Origin: Phallusia mammillata | Taxonomy: Eukaryota > Chordata > Ascidiacea > Phlebobranchia > Ascidiidae | Direction of reading: 5' to 3' | Assembly (NCBI GenBank): GCA_003260075.1 | Contig: QLIY01000304.1 | Location: 5,149-69,148 of the forward strand | DNA: 64,000 bases | In this document: positions 24,016 to 39,047 of the stretch, piece by piece | How positions within the stretch are numbered: the stretch's first letter is position 1 | How the letters are laid out: the number at the start of each line of letters is the position of its first letter | Position numbers and translations under genes: made by a program | The notes under the pieces: model-generated | What the model was told of the DNA's origin: nothing | Database searches by the model: none | The model's input: only the letters and a program-made list of their open reading frames with translations

Positions 24016-27000
24016 AAATATATTTCCATGTTTTAAATCAACAAAACGTATTTAAAAACTAGCGTTAACAAAGCAAACGACCCTGAATAGTTATCTAAAA
24101 TCGCAAACGCCATCGGAATTTATCTTAAAGGTAAATTTTTGACCCCGCCCTGACAGTTCTGCTTCCTACCGCAGTTCGAGTCACGTGACCTGTGCATGAA
24201 GCAGAGAATTGCTAAAAAGCGTGGTGACGCAGAGCTTGCGGTTTTAAGACTTGCCCCGCAGGTAACAATGTAAAATGCCTCCATTCAAGGCGCAGGGCAA
24301 GCGTACTATCACCGTACACAGGCTCATGTAGGGTTTCATTGATTGGCGGAATCACAACGATCACGTTTAGCATTTTCCGAATTGCACTTGGGGCTTTTAC
24401 GTAGAACAAGGCGGGACGCTTGTATGAATCGGTATAAGGTTAATCATTCGTGAAACATGCAAAAGTGGTGTGGACACACGCTAGAATAAATGCTTGTTTG
24501 AGGATTAATCGCACGGATTTGGCTTTAGGTAAAGGTTGTGGCTTAAAAAAAAAAATTGCAGTGAAAGTTGCTAGAACCGTTTCTCAGTGAACAATTAATA
24601 TTAAGAAAAACATTTTATTCTTAATTTCTACAACAGCAGAAAACCTTTGGTATATATTATTATCTAAGAAAATTGTGTTTACTGGTCGCTTCTGTTCAGC
24701 TTAGGGTTTTGTGTGCTATGGGTTTTAGGTAATATTGAGAAAGTAACGTACTTTCATTGGTGTGTATCAAGAATGCGCAATTTGCAATTCTGTGCAATTG
24801 TTTATTCGAGATGTCAGCTCGCGATATTAGATGCACCGCAGGAATAGCATTTGCGTTTTTCTTGCGATCAAGACAAAAGACAAAATGCCGCTTCATGCAA
24901 ATGAGCGGACAGAAGTCGATTCACGAATGCGCGGTTGGTATAACAACCACAATCAATGACTCGCGTTGTTTCGTTTTCCTGCAAGCACGCCGGGTGCGAC
25001 CGCAGCATCACGTCCATGGGGAAACTGAGCATGACCTATCGCGAGCCGCCCGCCGCAAGTCGAAAACCGAAAGTCCGTCACGAAACTCAGCACGTTCCGA
25101 CCCCGCCCTCGCGCTTTCGAGGCCTAATTGCAGCGCGATAAGCCGATATTAGCCACGACCCGGGCTGTATATCGCCACGGCAAGGCGCACGCGCGGCCAT
25201 GCATGTTTCGAATTCGAGAATCGAGTCGTCACGACGTTTTCGTCAAGGCATCCCGGGAGCGGCCACTAAACCGCCTATCTACGATTTTTTCTCGTCGATT
25301 TCCGCGAAAAATCGACCAGAATTTGTTGCTGCTGAACTTTGCGCCTCGTGTTGATCCCGCCCGCGCGATGGTTGATTGTTGCGTAATAATGCGGCGACAC
25401 GAAGAACAAACCCTTAACGCTTGAACATGTTGTAATTAATTTATCGTGCTTTACCTTACGGTGTCACATTATTTACTAAATAATATTCAGAATTTTTGAA
25501 CCAGTTATCGTAAACATTACACCAATCAAGCCAAAGCCGTATGTTATTCCATGTCTTTTTAAAGTTACCTTTCTTTTATAATTCTTAACTTTTTTTGGGC
25601 ACTTTTTTAAATGATTCTACAGTTTAATAATTCAGTTAAAACAATTTTTAATCTTCAAATGCCAAAATACGTTTGCAATTTTTGTAGCTGGTTTCGCATT
25701 TTAAGCCGCCTTGCGATTTTTGCGCTGATGTGAACGAATCGAATGTAGTTTTAGATTTTAATTGCACCTTAATATTAAATGTATCTGTAAACAAACCTAA
25801 AATCCGATTATCAAATTCCCTTTTTATTATCTCACAGCTTATAAAAATCGTGTAGCGCCAAGTTACCTCTCTTTGACGTATCAAAGCCTGTTCGCGGTGC
25901 TGTACCAAAACAATTTAGCGTCACAATTATTTCAATTTATGGTAGATTATGACGTCAAAATTTCCCCAGACATTCTTTGTTACGTAACAAGGGATTTTTG
26001 GCAATGCAAAAAATCCCCTTTTTTGAAGCAATTTACGTTCATTATTCACATGTCTTCTGCCAATTTACTACTAGTCACGTGACGTCTACTGGATGATCCC
26101 CATAAGCGACAAGTGTTATGCGTCATGGCATTATTGCGACAGCAAGACGTAATAAACCGACGTCTGTATGTCGACACAATGCACAAAACAGGCATGATTC
26201 ACACACCGTTATCAAATCGAAAGCGGACGCAGTTTTAAAGCACATTTGCTTATTTGGCATTAACTAGGGATGATTGTTTAGTAACGAGTGCAAATTTTTT
26301 TTCCTGCGTCAATTTGCTTTGCGGGAAATCCTTTATCTCGAGTTTTCGATTTCCTTCACGATTTTTATGACTCTGACGTAATCGGTTATAGTTTCGTTTC
26401 CGATATGCTCAAGCAGTTACGCCTTTGGTTTCGATCTTTAATTGTTTTTGTTTCTTTTACATATATTTTTAAAGGATAAAAAACAAGAACTAAACTGAAG
26501 GATAAGTAATCTGCGGTCTCATGAGATTTATAGGTAACAAAACATTGTTATATGTTTAACTTGTTAACAATTGTGCGTTTTTTGTATCATACAAGCGTTT
26601 TGTTCCTTTCAAATTCATTTTGCCAAAAATCCGAGTGGCCAATTAAAATTGTTAAAGCTGTAATAAACTTTATCTTCCAAGCAAATATTATCTTCTATTG
26701 TTGAAACGTCTACATGATGTATTCAACACAGGCCTACACAAGTACCCTGGCAGTTATTTTTCGATTATATTACTTTTCCATAAGTCCATGTGCTCCTAAA
26801 TATTCTTTAAGTCCTAAAAACACCAATCTTACCATTACCACCGTCTCCAAAACCATCTACCATCAACTGCTACCGTCTACTTGCCAAGTATTAATCCTTA
26901 AAAGCATCAGAAGACAACAAATCACTTGTGTGATGTCATAATCATGTCCTTCCTTCCCCGACGAAGACCGGGGGTAAATGATCGAAGCCCTCATGCAAGG

Positions 27001-28018
27001 GTCTCTTCATATATTAGCGTCACTCCTGTTATTAATAGCCGGGTATTGGTCATAGGGCAGAAGATTTATGCTGCTCGTCTGGCTGAAAATGTGAATTGGC
27101 GCCACTTTTGTAACCGGCGTGACCTGTCCATCACTGTGACGCGCAAAAATGACCCATTTTTTGCGATTTTTTTCGGACAAATTATATCCGGTTTTTGTCA
27201 TTTTTGTTTTAAATTGTTTTTGAATATGTATGCATTATTCATTTTTGCTTATAGAAACCACAAACATGCGGTTAAAAATGACTTTATATATTTATTGTGG
27301 AGTTTGTACATTGGTTGAAACGATGGCAATAAAATGTATTGAATAAATAAACGCGCTCTGCTACTTTGAAAATCAAGAGGTATTTTTGCAGTTATCGTGG
27401 CACAAAGTTGAAATTATGACGTTGCATACATTGTGACGTCACTAAAAGACCCCGTTGGAATAGAGCAGATAAAATAATGCTAATTGTGTGCCGTAATAAG
27501 TTTTATCTGTTTAATTTTGGAAATAGAAGGGTGCGGAGAAGTTAGAGGTACATTTCTATTGCACAATGGTTGGGCAACTTATGCCATTTTACAACCCTAA
27601 TATTTAAATGTCGCCAGAAATAAGTTTGAAGGGCCAAAAATATTGTAAAGCGATAATTAGATCGGTGGCATGATCCTAAATTAACGAAATTACAATAATT
27701 ATCGTTAGATTTTAGGTGCGAGTTCTTACTAAACCATTCTGATACTTGAAAAGCTGGCGTCGAAAAGATTTGGACAGGAAAAAGTTGGCTAAACCTGATT
27801 TCTTGGAAATAATTAAGTACCCAGTAGCACTGGTGCGAATACAAACATTAAACAACTTTCCGCGATAGCTCTGGGCCAAATTTACGGCAATCAAATTATA
27901 TTAATTGTCAAGTGTAAGTACTTCGACCGGTCTGAAGTTCATAACCCACATTTGAACACGTATATATAATTTTTGGTTGAAATTAAGGCCACAACCGAAG
28001 GCTGAAAACTCCTTGATC

Positions 28019-28150
28019 GATATTAACGTTTTGGTCAAAAATCAAAATCTCGAAATTTGAGAGGGAATTACCAGGAAAAACCCCCCCCCCGATATTAACG
28101 TTTTGGTCAAAAATCAAAATCTCGAAATTTGAGAGGGATTTACCAGAAAA
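28019..28150. repeat. Poly-C-separated near-duplicate (pair 3)
   Basis: Copies of about 62 bp (from 28019 and 28091, both beginning gatattaacgttttggtc) flank exactly 10 C at 28081-28090. A few substitutions separate them near the end. Confidence 0.75.
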
Positions 28151-28186
28151 TAATAAAACATTGTCGCTATGCCAACCATTTTGATT

Positions 28187-28452
28187 TTTTTTATAATTTG
28201 AACTTGAACATGATTGGATGCTTCTTAATCACGTGGCTTCGCTATATTCAAATTCAGATTTAATAAATGCATTCTAATTCAAATTTCACTTTGATTTCAT
28301 GAAACGCGTTCATTGCCCCCCCCCCCTTTTTATAATTTGAACTTGAACATGATTGGATGCTTCTTAATCACGTGACTTCGCTGTATTCAAATTCAGATTT
28401 AATAGATGCGTTCTAATTCAAATTTCACTTTGATTTCATGAAACGCGTTCAT
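28187..28452. repeat. Poly-C-separated near-duplicate (pair 4)
   Basis: Left copy 28187-28315 and right copy 28327-28452 flank 11 C, one probably native. Differences include cacgtggcttcgct versus cacgtgacttcgct. Interpreted as two haplotype contig ends. Confidence 0.75.
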
Positions 28453-31400
28453 ATTTAAATTAACATGATTGTACGTTTTTGCTGACTTAGATAAGGAAAA
28501 CAGAATTGAAAAATCATTTGACTAAATCAAAATAAATTTATGAAGTGTTATGCAGAAAACGACCAGATTAGACACGATGTGGTGACGTATTTCTTACTTT
28601 CAATACGTTTCGCTTCCAATAAAACCAAAAGTTGTCGAAAATAAAATACGGCGTCAATCAAGACACGTTTTACCTTTCAACCCCACTAAAACCCGCCGTG
28701 ATTTAAAAATAAACAACTTTCACGGGAAACGCTCGAAAACGAAAAAAATCTGAGTGAAAGCTTCCGGGAAAGCGAGTCACGTGACCGTCTGCTTCCCGCC
28801 GCTTTACCTTGCTATTGTGACGAGACAATGACTCCGAACACGCTCTGTCGCCAAATTGCTAAATATCCCCGCCGAACCGGAAGACGCGTCATAACGGGGG
28901 AGGGGGACATTGTTCGGTAACAAGTGACGTCTTTCCTGTTTTTGTTTGGCGCCTTTCCGCAAACACCACGCGCCTGTGTTGACTCCTTCCACTGATTTAT
29001 CGCGCGCCGACGTCACAGGGTTGTTCCCCCCGATGCAAGTCACGTGGTCATACCCAATTAGTCGACAGGCGCCCTTGCAACTTTATATAAGGCCTTGTGG
29101 ATTATTGGAAGTATTATTAGCGAACAAAGAGATACGTCAGCGGGCTTTTGCACATGTTTAAATAAAATACGAGATGATTAGGATTTTTTACTAATCCCCA
29201 AATATTATATTTACTAATCCCCAAATATGTTTTAATCTAAATGATGACAAATCCAAGCTAAATGATTACCGCTCTCAACCGAGCCATTCATCAAACACAT
29301 ATAAACGCACAGTAATTTTTTATTGGTTTGGCGAAAGAATTGTTTAGCATCAGACTTTGAATGACAAAATTCGAAATGTTTTAATTCAAATAATGAGAAA
29401 AGAGCTAAACTGATACCACAATCCTATTTTTCCCCCTTTTTTAGAAGAAACTCGTTGAACTTCACTGAACTTGGGAAAACTACGAGTAAAAAAGGAAGGC
29501 TTTTTAACAGCGAATTTATTTTTCCAAAAACGTTACGTGAAAAGTGTTTACCGAAAGGACTTGTTAAGCAGCCAAACAAAATCCACAAATTACAAACAAC
29601 ACCGTACCTTGGCACTACAGCCGCAGACCAAGCCTTTGGAATTGCACTACAGCCAAAATTAGAAATACATCTCATAAGATAATCCGATGAGAGGACGGTT
29701 CAAAAATAGAAATCGCGTCAATATTTGTTTTTGTTTCAGATTGAACCTGAAATTGGCGATCGCCGCGCAAAGTTCGAATATTCAAAAGAATCGAATAATT
29801 AAACATCTTTGAGCACGATTTTGTTTCACGATTCGTGTCGCGAACTGCTGTCCAACGTCACGCTTTTTCACGCAGTCGAGTGCGTTGATTGTGACGTCAT
29901 AAATGCGCTGCAGAAAAATCGTGCAAGGGATTTTTTTGGAATTTGTGACAATTCGGGTTGGAATCGTGTAAAATCATTAGGAGTGCATTACGCAAAATCG
30001 CTTTTTAAAAATTTCCAAAGATCGTTTTCGTTACGTTGTGTCGTCACTAAGACACAAAAATGGTTTTGAACTTTTAAATTATAAATAAAACGAATTTTTA
30101 AATTTGAGATTGAACGAACTCGAACGTAAACTTATTTTGCCATATTTTTCGCAAAAGAGCAGGGTCACACATTGACCAATATCATACAATTATATCTCAT
30201 TTTCTTTTAATTTTAAATACAGTTTATCGCTCTGATGACAAAAATAACAATTTATGTTCTTCAAGCCACAACGGTTTTATTCCAAATAAACTGCTAAAGG
30301 GAAATACATGATTTTTTTCTCAATCAGGTGCTAATCTATTGGAAACATAACGCTGATCACGAAAAAGTTGGTTTTCTCGAAATAATCGAGCAAAAATAAA
30401 CCGGCACAGAAAACTTTCCAAATCATGTCACGTGGAATCAAAATCGTCGAATTTATGGTGAATATTTGGGCAAGGAAGATAAAAATAAGACCAATTGAGG
30501 TTGGGCGGCCTTCCCTACATATTTTCTTTGATAAGCGCTCGCTAAATTTACCATGCGTACTGACTTGTCACGATATTGACGGAAAAAAGCAGACAGCTGA
30601 TCGGACGAAACAAAACTGCTGACACATCGTGAAGTTCAAGAGCGAAAAAAGCTGAGTCATCAAATTAAAAAAATTTTAAAAGCTGAGTCAAAAAATTATG
30701 CCTTGCTTTGTTTTGGAAATTCGAAACTGAAACTGATACCATGACAAGGCACTTTTAACCCAAAGGGGTGAAAAATTTTAATTGTGTAATATTATTATTT
30801 TTGGGGTTAGTTTTGAAAGAGTTCATGAGATTTTGTACATTTGTGCTAGGTCAAATCGTGATGTCTACGTTAAACAGACGCACCAAAATGTCTTCACTTT
30901 TTTATATTTAGCCTTGGCAAGGCGGTGCTGCGGCCGTCAAACTTCCAGAGTCGAGTAAAACGCGCTCCCGTTTTAGAATTAATGACACGCTTAACACCGA
31001 AGCAGTCAGTATTGCTCGGGGCCACTCGTGCTGACAGTAAAGAGAAACTCCCAGCAGAATTGAGTCGCAATTAGCAGTTTGTCAAATTCGACCGGTGCAG
31101 GGAAATCCCGAGACAAACCACCGGTTACATTTTGGTTAAAATCGTGTGAATATTTGTGAAGGCGGCTTGTGATCATGTGCTTTGGATGTTGGTTACGCAC
31201 ACATCGATGTGGTGGTCGAACGTAGAAGTATTAAGCGTCCTAAGGGCCTTAGATCATGAATTTCGTGTCCTTACAATTTAAAGTCACGATGGAGACTTTC
31301 CAAATACCCCACTGCCCACGTATTACAGTGAAAACTATGTTACAATTTATAAACCGTGACTTTGCTAAGAATAAGACTGTTGTTGAGATTTTGCATATAA

Positions 31401-31778
31401 CGTAGCTATTTATCGGGCGATCATTTTATTTTTCCACATGGTTTAGACAAAAAGTTATGCCATTTCGTTCAAGTAGTAACATAGATATATTTTATGCTAC
31501 TTTTTTTTATCATACATTGATACGACATAATTATACACCTACATAATTGGCGGATTTTAAGCCTGATCAAGTGGGTTCTTAAGCTTTTTCATTCATCTCC
31601 CAAATACTCTATAAAATTTTTGTGGCTTACCAAGTTTTGTAAAGTTTTAATATAAAATACAAAAAACAGTATATGCAAGCTCAAATTGAAGTGTGGTATA
31701 TAGTTTGAAAACTAGCTTATTTAAACCGCTTGTATCAAATCTACGTCTAAAAAATGATGTTTTTTAGAAATTCTAATC

Positions 31779-32038
31779 CAGTGGTTCTCAAACTTCTTCA
31801 TTTTTTTTTCCAAAACGGTCCCTTTACCATTATTTCTTGGTCTCGCGGTCCTTAAGCCTGAATGTGTATTTCAGAAAAGCGAAAGTCGATTGCAGGATTT
31901 TAGCTAGTTATGCAAAATTGCGCATAACAATTACGATTGTGCGCAAACAATTGCATTTTTGTTAGTTTCATGGAAAAAGGCTATTGTTTAGCAATGGAGA
32001 CAGTCGATTCCACTTTGATTTTAAACCTATTCAGTATT

Positions 32039-32102
<64 letters not shown>

Positions 32103-32179
32103 TTCAACCTTTTCGCGGTCCCCCCAAAATTGCCTCACGGACCCCAAAAGAACCGCGGACCCCAGGTTGAGAACCGCTG
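31779..32179. mobile_element. hAT-type MITE with long poly-C core
   Basis: The termini CAGTGGTTCTCAAAC and GGTTGAGAACCGCTG are inverted repeats. They are flanked by identical 8-bp target duplications TTCTAATC (31771-31778 and 32180-32187). The interior holds a 63-base C run at 32040-32102. The proline ORFs across it are artefacts of that run. No transposase is present. Confidence 0.9.
32040..32102. other. 63-base poly-C run
   Basis: A pure C homopolymer inside the hAT MITE. Given that the other C runs behave as gap placeholders, this is likely an unsequenced gap of estimated size. A genuine homopolymer cannot be excluded. Confidence 0.6.
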
Positions 32180-32187
32180 TTCTAATC

Positions 32188-35100
32188 GTATCCCTCCAAA
32201 AAATAATTGCAAGTTTAAAGTAAAGTGTGTTCGCTTAATTTGTAGTCGCTGCAAGGCCAATGAACTAAATTACATTATTTATTAACACAGTATAATGTAG
32301 CAATGACGTTGACAACCTGATTTGTTTAACCATGCCATAATGTCAATGACCTAGTTTTATTTTACATTGTCCGCATAACAACCGGGTTACATTGGGAAAA
32401 TTTACATTGATCGTTAAAACCGCGGACATTGACACGAGACCTCATTTATAATCTTGCAAATTTAATCTTATGCGAAATCGGTGTTTAGACAACCGGCATT
32501 AGGAAAATAAATTTTTGGAAATGCTTAGCAACCAATTTGATGTTTTCTTGGATTTCGCTTTTTGGGGGACAAAAAAAGCTTACAACTTCTAAGTTTGCAC
32601 TAGTTTATCGGTTTCAATCTTGTTGCAGAAGCCAAGTCAAGGAAATCATCGACAAAAATAAATCACTGGATATCTTACAACAGGGGTCGGCAACCCTTGG
32701 CACGCAAAGTGACTATTCGTGTATTAATTCAAAGAGATTTGCGAGTTAATTCTTGATACTTTTCGACAAAATTGTACCTTTTACATTGTTTGTTGTTAGT
32801 TCGTTATGATGCTTCAAATGCAAGATTGTACTCATGTGTCAAAAATAATTTATAATAAAATAAACAGCTATGTTCAAGGCCCGGTTTCCACATACCACAT
32901 AAAGAAATGTCCAACAACATGATACTACAAGCTCAGCTCGTTTATCCATGATAACCTTTAAATGTATTTTTTATCGAAGAATATTTAGAAACACTATATG
33001 GACACGTACGTTACTTGAAAAATTTCACTGGTGATAACAACAGTGAGTGTTAACACTTCTGCAGTAACATGTGTTCACTTTATACAATCTCTCCTGCACT
33101 TTTGCTTCTGATTAGGCTATTTCGGTCAAGAAAATGTGCAAAAAGACGTTTTTCATGACGGTGTGCCCTTTTTGAAAGCTTTCAAATTTATCAGTTTCCA
33201 TAAAAAAATGATAAATCACGAAAACAAATGCTTTTCATCATTTGCGGCTTTCGATTTTCATTTTTTAATTCTCGAAATAAGTTTTCCGCAATTAAATGCG
33301 ACATTTGAAGCGGCGTCGGTATAGCGACGTCTCCGCCTGTGCAATTTAACATAGAAATGCGGACGCTGATCCAAATATGGCGGCATCATCGACATAAATT
33401 CTGACCAAACCACTTCTTGCAAATGTCACTACTTGCTTTGCAAAGATCACAAGATTTATTTATGACCGAGATGATATTTTTACGTTGCGTGGTTACGTCG
33501 ATTACGTCGCAATTGAACTTTAACGTGAAGTATAAGCAATCGGAAATTCAAACTTATAAGCGTCCGTGATTAGCGCAGTTATTAGTAGATTGCAGAGGGA
33601 AAATTGACATCTTTTAGGACTCCAAAATAGATGTTGAAAATAAATACGTCAAGCCATTTTTAACACACATTTTTGATGTAGTGTTTTGATGTGATATGTC
33701 ACAAAATTCAGGTTGATGTATTGCATACCCATTAAAAATATGTGCGAGTATTTTTGCGACGTTTTGTTTAATGTATTTATTGGCATCATCGCAGTGATGT
33801 ACAAGCTGGGAAAGAAAAGTAACCCAAAAATGTTTTTCCACCGCAATTCTTTTTTTCAAATAACGTTTAGTGTTTTAAAACCGATTTAAGATTGTATAAT
33901 GTTCTGTTTAAACTTAAATCTTCAACATAATGTGATGTCCCCCCCCCCGTAACCCAAAAATGTTTTTCCACCGCAATTCTTTTTTTCAAATAACGTCTAG
34001 TGTTTTAAAACCGATTTAAGATTGTATAATATTCTGTTTAAACTTAAATCTTCAACATAATGTGATGTGAAAAAAAAAACGTTTTTGTCCATGTTTCAAG
34101 GAGAAATCACGAGAAGTTTTTTATCATTGATACGAATAGCGTGACTTCGTCTTCACCGTTTACTGTGTGCAAATGTTGAAGACACAGCACAATAATTCGT
34201 CATAATGGGGGTGTGTTACGTATGAATGTGGCGTTATAATAACAACCACCCTGAGCTTTTGGGTTGAAAATTTGAGCGGAAAACACGCCAAGTTTTCGGC
34301 AGTAATTGCTTGATTTCTTTTTGCTCTATCGCCCGACAATAAACCCCATTGGCTTAATTTGTCGCTACCCAAAGCCGTGCCCGTCGAACCGTGACCGACC
34401 CGAAAGCGGTCGTCATGGCAACAGAATGACAGAATCGCGCCTCGCCGGAAGCGAAATCGCTGGAGCGAAATCTAAATTATTTCAACCGAGCGAATCGGTG
34501 TGATTATGAGTGACGTTTATCATCCGACCTCTAGCGCTACGGATTTAAACACGCGAGACGAATTCTCACCACGGTTCGTGCGGGCTTTGCTTGGAAAAGT
34601 TGCAGGGCGGTGTGAAGTCAAACCGACAAATGGAAACCTGTTTTAGCGTGGATGGCAAAGTTATTGTTACGTCACCGTGACCCGTGACGAAGTGTTCCAT
34701 TACTAAATCGTAAAGCGTCGCGATATTTTGGTCTAATCGAATCTTTAGCGAAGCGCCGGTTTAAATTTAGGGCGCAGCGGAAGAAGGCAGAACAAAAACA
34801 AACAGGTTTTGTATTAAAACATGAATAGGAGGCAACTGAGCAGTTTATTGTCACTTATATTCGAACAGGGTTTGGCAAACAATTTAAATAATTTGTTAAA
34901 AATTAATCGGCCAAACCCGTGAGAATAATGTGTTAAAAATCAGCATTTACCAATAGTAAATGTGTTCAAGTTGATCCACAGCAAATTATCGTGTGTCTGT
35001 TATACACAAGCAAGTTAAGTCTCCCACGACCAATCAACGATCGTCTGAAAGCGCGAAATAATTCGATTTAACCAATTAAGAACGAGCCCGTACCTTGTTT

Positions 35101-38100
35101 CCATGGTTACCACATACGGATGTTCTACGCCCAAAACATTGTCTTTATTTTCTATTGTGACGAAACATTATAAACAGTAGAAATAACTTGTTTAGGCATT
35201 ATTAGTGACAATTTAAAATTCAGAAACAGTAAGCGCTGATTGTAGAGGTGAATTGGGTGGGTGGTTGTCGATAAAAACGGGGTTAGATGCGGATGATAAA
35301 TGGGGTTACTGGGGGCTAACATGGGTCAAAACAGGTTCGCCTACGCTTCCGTTTCAAACGTTAACAATGATTGATGGGCGACTTGACACCAGCTGTTTCC
35401 TTTATTAAGTCGTTTAGGTATTAGAGAAATTTTACAATGATTAGAGAATACAGTTATTAGAGAAAAAGAGAATTGAAATATAATTTGTATTATAAATGGG
35501 CCGAAATTCTGGCTAATATTACAAATAAAAATATTTTTCTTATCAAACGGACAATGACTTTTTAGCGTTCATGCAGTATCAGCAATTACAATGTTAAAAT
35601 AAGTTTCTTTCTTGATAAAGCGATTACATTAAAAATAATATTACGTGACAAAGTCGCTAAAATAAGTTTTTTTGGCACCTAAACAGTATCAAAATTTGTT
35701 CATAAAAATTTAAAATAGATTTTGGCCGAAAATATTTTGTGACACAAAAACGGAATTCTAGCGGATATTACGTCACAATATCCGGTGTGAAAACTTTCCC
35801 ACCGTTAACGAGAGTGCCCGACATTTCCTCATTAAAACGACAGAAAAAACGCGAACAACTCCACAATTAGTTTGGATTCGTGACGTACAGACGTTACGTA
35901 ATAATCGCTTTCTCTTTTGATTGACAGCAAATAAACAGTAATTTTCTATTTTCGCTTCACGACTAATTCCACGTTTGTCCGATTTACAACGTGTTAGCAG
36001 TAAAACGGAAGTCACGAACAGCACGCTATTGTCGCGTCACAATCCCTGACAATGGCGCGTCAACTGACTTAACAAGAAGCCTTTGTGACGTCGTAATGAG
36101 ATCTTTTAGGCGCGAATGCGTGAACCGGAAGCGAAGTTTGGACTTTACTTCTTGGGCACTCCGCGTCCAGTGCTTTAAAATTAGCCAAACGCAGCAAAGA
36201 CGAACTGAAGTAGCGCGCATATTTAGCAGCGGCGCGTGCCAGTTAAATGCAATGCATGATGACGCATACGCTTAGTGTATTTTTACTTTTTCCCCAAACA
36301 TGGCCCCTGGAATACTAATAGAATTATTCTGCGCGCGCGCACGGTAATGTCACGTCATAATGCAAGCGTGCAATTTATTTTCGCGATTGTCTTAATACTG
36401 CTTGTGACGTATCAATATCGTCTGAAGCGGTGGGAAAGTTCTGACGCTTTATGACATCACCATCATCACGGATATCCGGTTAGTGTGACAAACTGCATGC
36501 GGGCACCTTTAATTGGATTTAACATTGACAAACCTGACTTGTGATTGGTTGCAGTCAAATGGGGATAACCAACATGGCTTTACATGTGGGATGGTTTACA
36601 AAATAAACTTACTCTGCGCAATAAACTTCCCCAAAACATGAAATTTAATAACATTGCCGTATGTGCTTAGAGGGGCTTTTCAACATAGCGGGGATAATAA
36701 ACATTATGTTACGTGACAAAGATACAAGAATAAAAAAAACTATTTAAAGTTAGTTTTAGCGGGTATAAAATTGTTCGCAACATATACCAAAGTACAAAAT
36801 TAAACAAAAGTTTCTTAAACGAGTATTTCAAACTGGTTTCTGTTATGGTATAACTGTTCTACTTTGTAAGTAACGCCCCTTAGAAAAAAGTTAGGACTGT
36901 AGGTATGGTAATAAACAAAGCGGACAGTTTAAACTTCCAACGCTTATACAAAGTCTCATTTTGAGCACCGCAACTGACAATCAACAACATACTTTACCTA
37001 GAAATTAATTTGATTGACAAACACAACCACCTTACACACAAAAAACAAAACTCGAAAATGTGTTAAACATTTCATACAAAAACACCTCCTTACGCTTTCA
37101 CATGGACTATAAAATGCTTTAGGAGATTTGACCACCATCAACATATGTTCCCTAACAAAAACAACGACAACGGTTATATGGAAATATCGCCGTATCTTGA
37201 ATGGACAGTACCTATGGCGTTTTGCATGCATCAAAGCATCAACAATAGGCCAATATGTTTTTTTGCCGGGGCGTAAAACAATGCTATAGTGGTTGAACAG
37301 AACACTTGCGCTTTTATTTAAACACGTACGAACACAAACGTCTAAAACTGAAAGCAACCGATTTTATAGCGTAACACGTAATTGTGACGTCACAAGATAA
37401 ATGTGGCTAACCATATTTGCGCATCACTCTCACAAACATCGTATTTTTACTTGAGTACGTGCTATGTCGTCGTTTTTTGTGAAACGCACTTTGGACCAAG
37501 ATGGCGCAGACAGTTAAACAGACATATTACTCTACTGCTATCTAGCGGGCAAAGCAAAGTCATCTAAATTAGGTATCAAAATGAATCTTCGGCATGTAAG
37601 GAAATACGTATAAACTAAATGATGCTCTTATGGCAAATATATTGTATTTACCGTCCTATTTAGGTATCCTTCACAAAGACAATAAAACTCAAATTCTTAA
37701 GTAAAAAAAAAATATTTTCGCAGTATTTAACTGTGAGTTTAACGTACACCGAATATAAGCATGTTAGGATGCTGACAGACTAAAACAATGTTAATATAGA
37801 TTTCGTTTGAGACTAAACGCAACCCATCCCTCACCTGTAAGCAAATGTTTAATTTTATGTGAATTTAATTTCGCGATAAATGCTGTGACTCGATATGTGT
37901 AATGTACAGTGGGAGACAACACTTCCTGATAAAACCTGTATCCCTTCTACTTTTAATACAACATCCTGTCATCTATGCATCTAAGCACTTACAGCAGTTT
38001 TGCAATCAAGGTGGGATCACACAACATTGTGCAATCTATACTCTAATGGGTACCGACAATAATGACCCTTGCCAAAAATCGTCGGAAACATGCGGATTTC

Positions 38101-38989
38101 GCATAAAACAAAAGGTTTAATATTTACTGAGAGAATAAAAAAATGATCTGATTTGGCCGATGTTGATTTCACAATGACACACACCCAGCTAATAACATAC
38201 CATTGACAAGGTCATTAAGAAATAATTATATTTTGCGAGATGAGCATGTTACGAAAAGCAATAAAAGCCGTTGACAAAGTTGTTTGAAATGACAAAACCT
38301 CGAAATAATCAAGCTTGCAAATAACAGTTTATGAAAACATAAAAAAACAAATTTAAAAAACGTAACGATAAATGTTTGATCAAGAAATCATTATAAATGC
38401 TGATTTGTCCCTTAAAAAAAGTTCAATTACACTCAACTTACTTAAAATTCTACACCGGATGATACGTGGAGAGATGTTTAGTTTTCTTTGGCCAAATTAG
38501 GTGCATAATTTCTGATTCAAGGACAAACAACTTAATAATTTCACTTTTTAATTGCTGATAGTAACAATCACCTTTGCAACTTTTTAGTAACAGCTGTTTG
38601 CAAGAAAATGCACAAAAATCGTGATGTTAGCGTTCAGCCAGTTACACCCGCCTTAATACATTGTGCGCTGAGTCAATTTAAAAACGCTTTCAATCTTTTA
38701 TTACTGGCGACTGTGCAACATTTTTAACGTTATTTTCATCACACGATCTCTTCCTAACATCGGTTTATATCATCGAGTCACCGTTCTGTGGTGCTATGAT
38801 AAACAAAACTATAACTTACATATTTTTCACCAATGCCAGTGTTGCAAAGAGAACCTCGAACAACTATTTTTATTCCGCTGAAATCAGAGCCTCGCTTTCC
38901 CGCCGACTTCTTTGACTAAGCGCGACATTCGCCATTTCGGCTGGACTGTCAATCACTTCAACTCAGATTCGCAAAGCAACAACCTACAG
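32188..38989. other. Gene-poor region, middle of desert
   Basis: No gene can be supported. The longest ORF (119 codons, 36998-37357, minus) has no domain and random-looking composition. GC-richer islands occur at 34300-34700 and 35760-36440 and include an RFX-like site at 35097-35110 and ACGTCA motifs. A hAT-like 5' end (caggggtcggcaaccctt) is at 32682 without a matched partner. Confidence 0.55.
33819..34068. repeat. Poly-C-separated near-duplicate (pair 5)
   Basis: Left copy 33819-33938 and right copy 33949-34068 (both start gtaacccaaaaatg) flank exactly 10 C. They differ at about two bases (aacgtttagtg versus aacgtctagtg; aatgttctg versus aatattctg). Confidence 0.78.

Positions 38990-39046
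<57 letters not shown>
38990..39046. other. 57-base poly-C run
   Basis: A pure C run between non-repeated flanks (cctacag and gctccctaaaacc). Probably a sized assembly gap shown as C. Confidence 0.55.

Positions 39047-39047
<1 letters not shown>

Larger units (their letters stand above)
20194..31778. other. Gene-poor region, left third of desert
   Basis: No ORF with a recognisable domain. It starts with the IRF-like gene's 5' flank (20194-20900), which holds two ctcgcgtt repeats at 20509-20530 and several CACGTG sites. GC-richer islands at 24950-25400 and 28740-29110 could be regulatory. Three poly-C gap-like junctions (22591, 28081, 28316) and one antisense spliced-leader-like 16-mer (24000-24015) are listed separately. 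Confidence 0.55.

Noticed and set aside
24757-25424. ORFs of 98-131 codons in a GC-richer island
   Set aside because: Overlapping frames are all open because of composition. No recognisable domain or splice pattern; kept only as a possible regulatory island.
31937-32223. Proline-rich ORFs
   Set aside because: They consist of the poly-C run inside a hAT MITE.
36998-37357. 119-codon minus-strand ORF in the desert
   Set aside because: No domain, no splice context, ordinary AT-rich composition; expected length for the longest chance ORF in a window this size.
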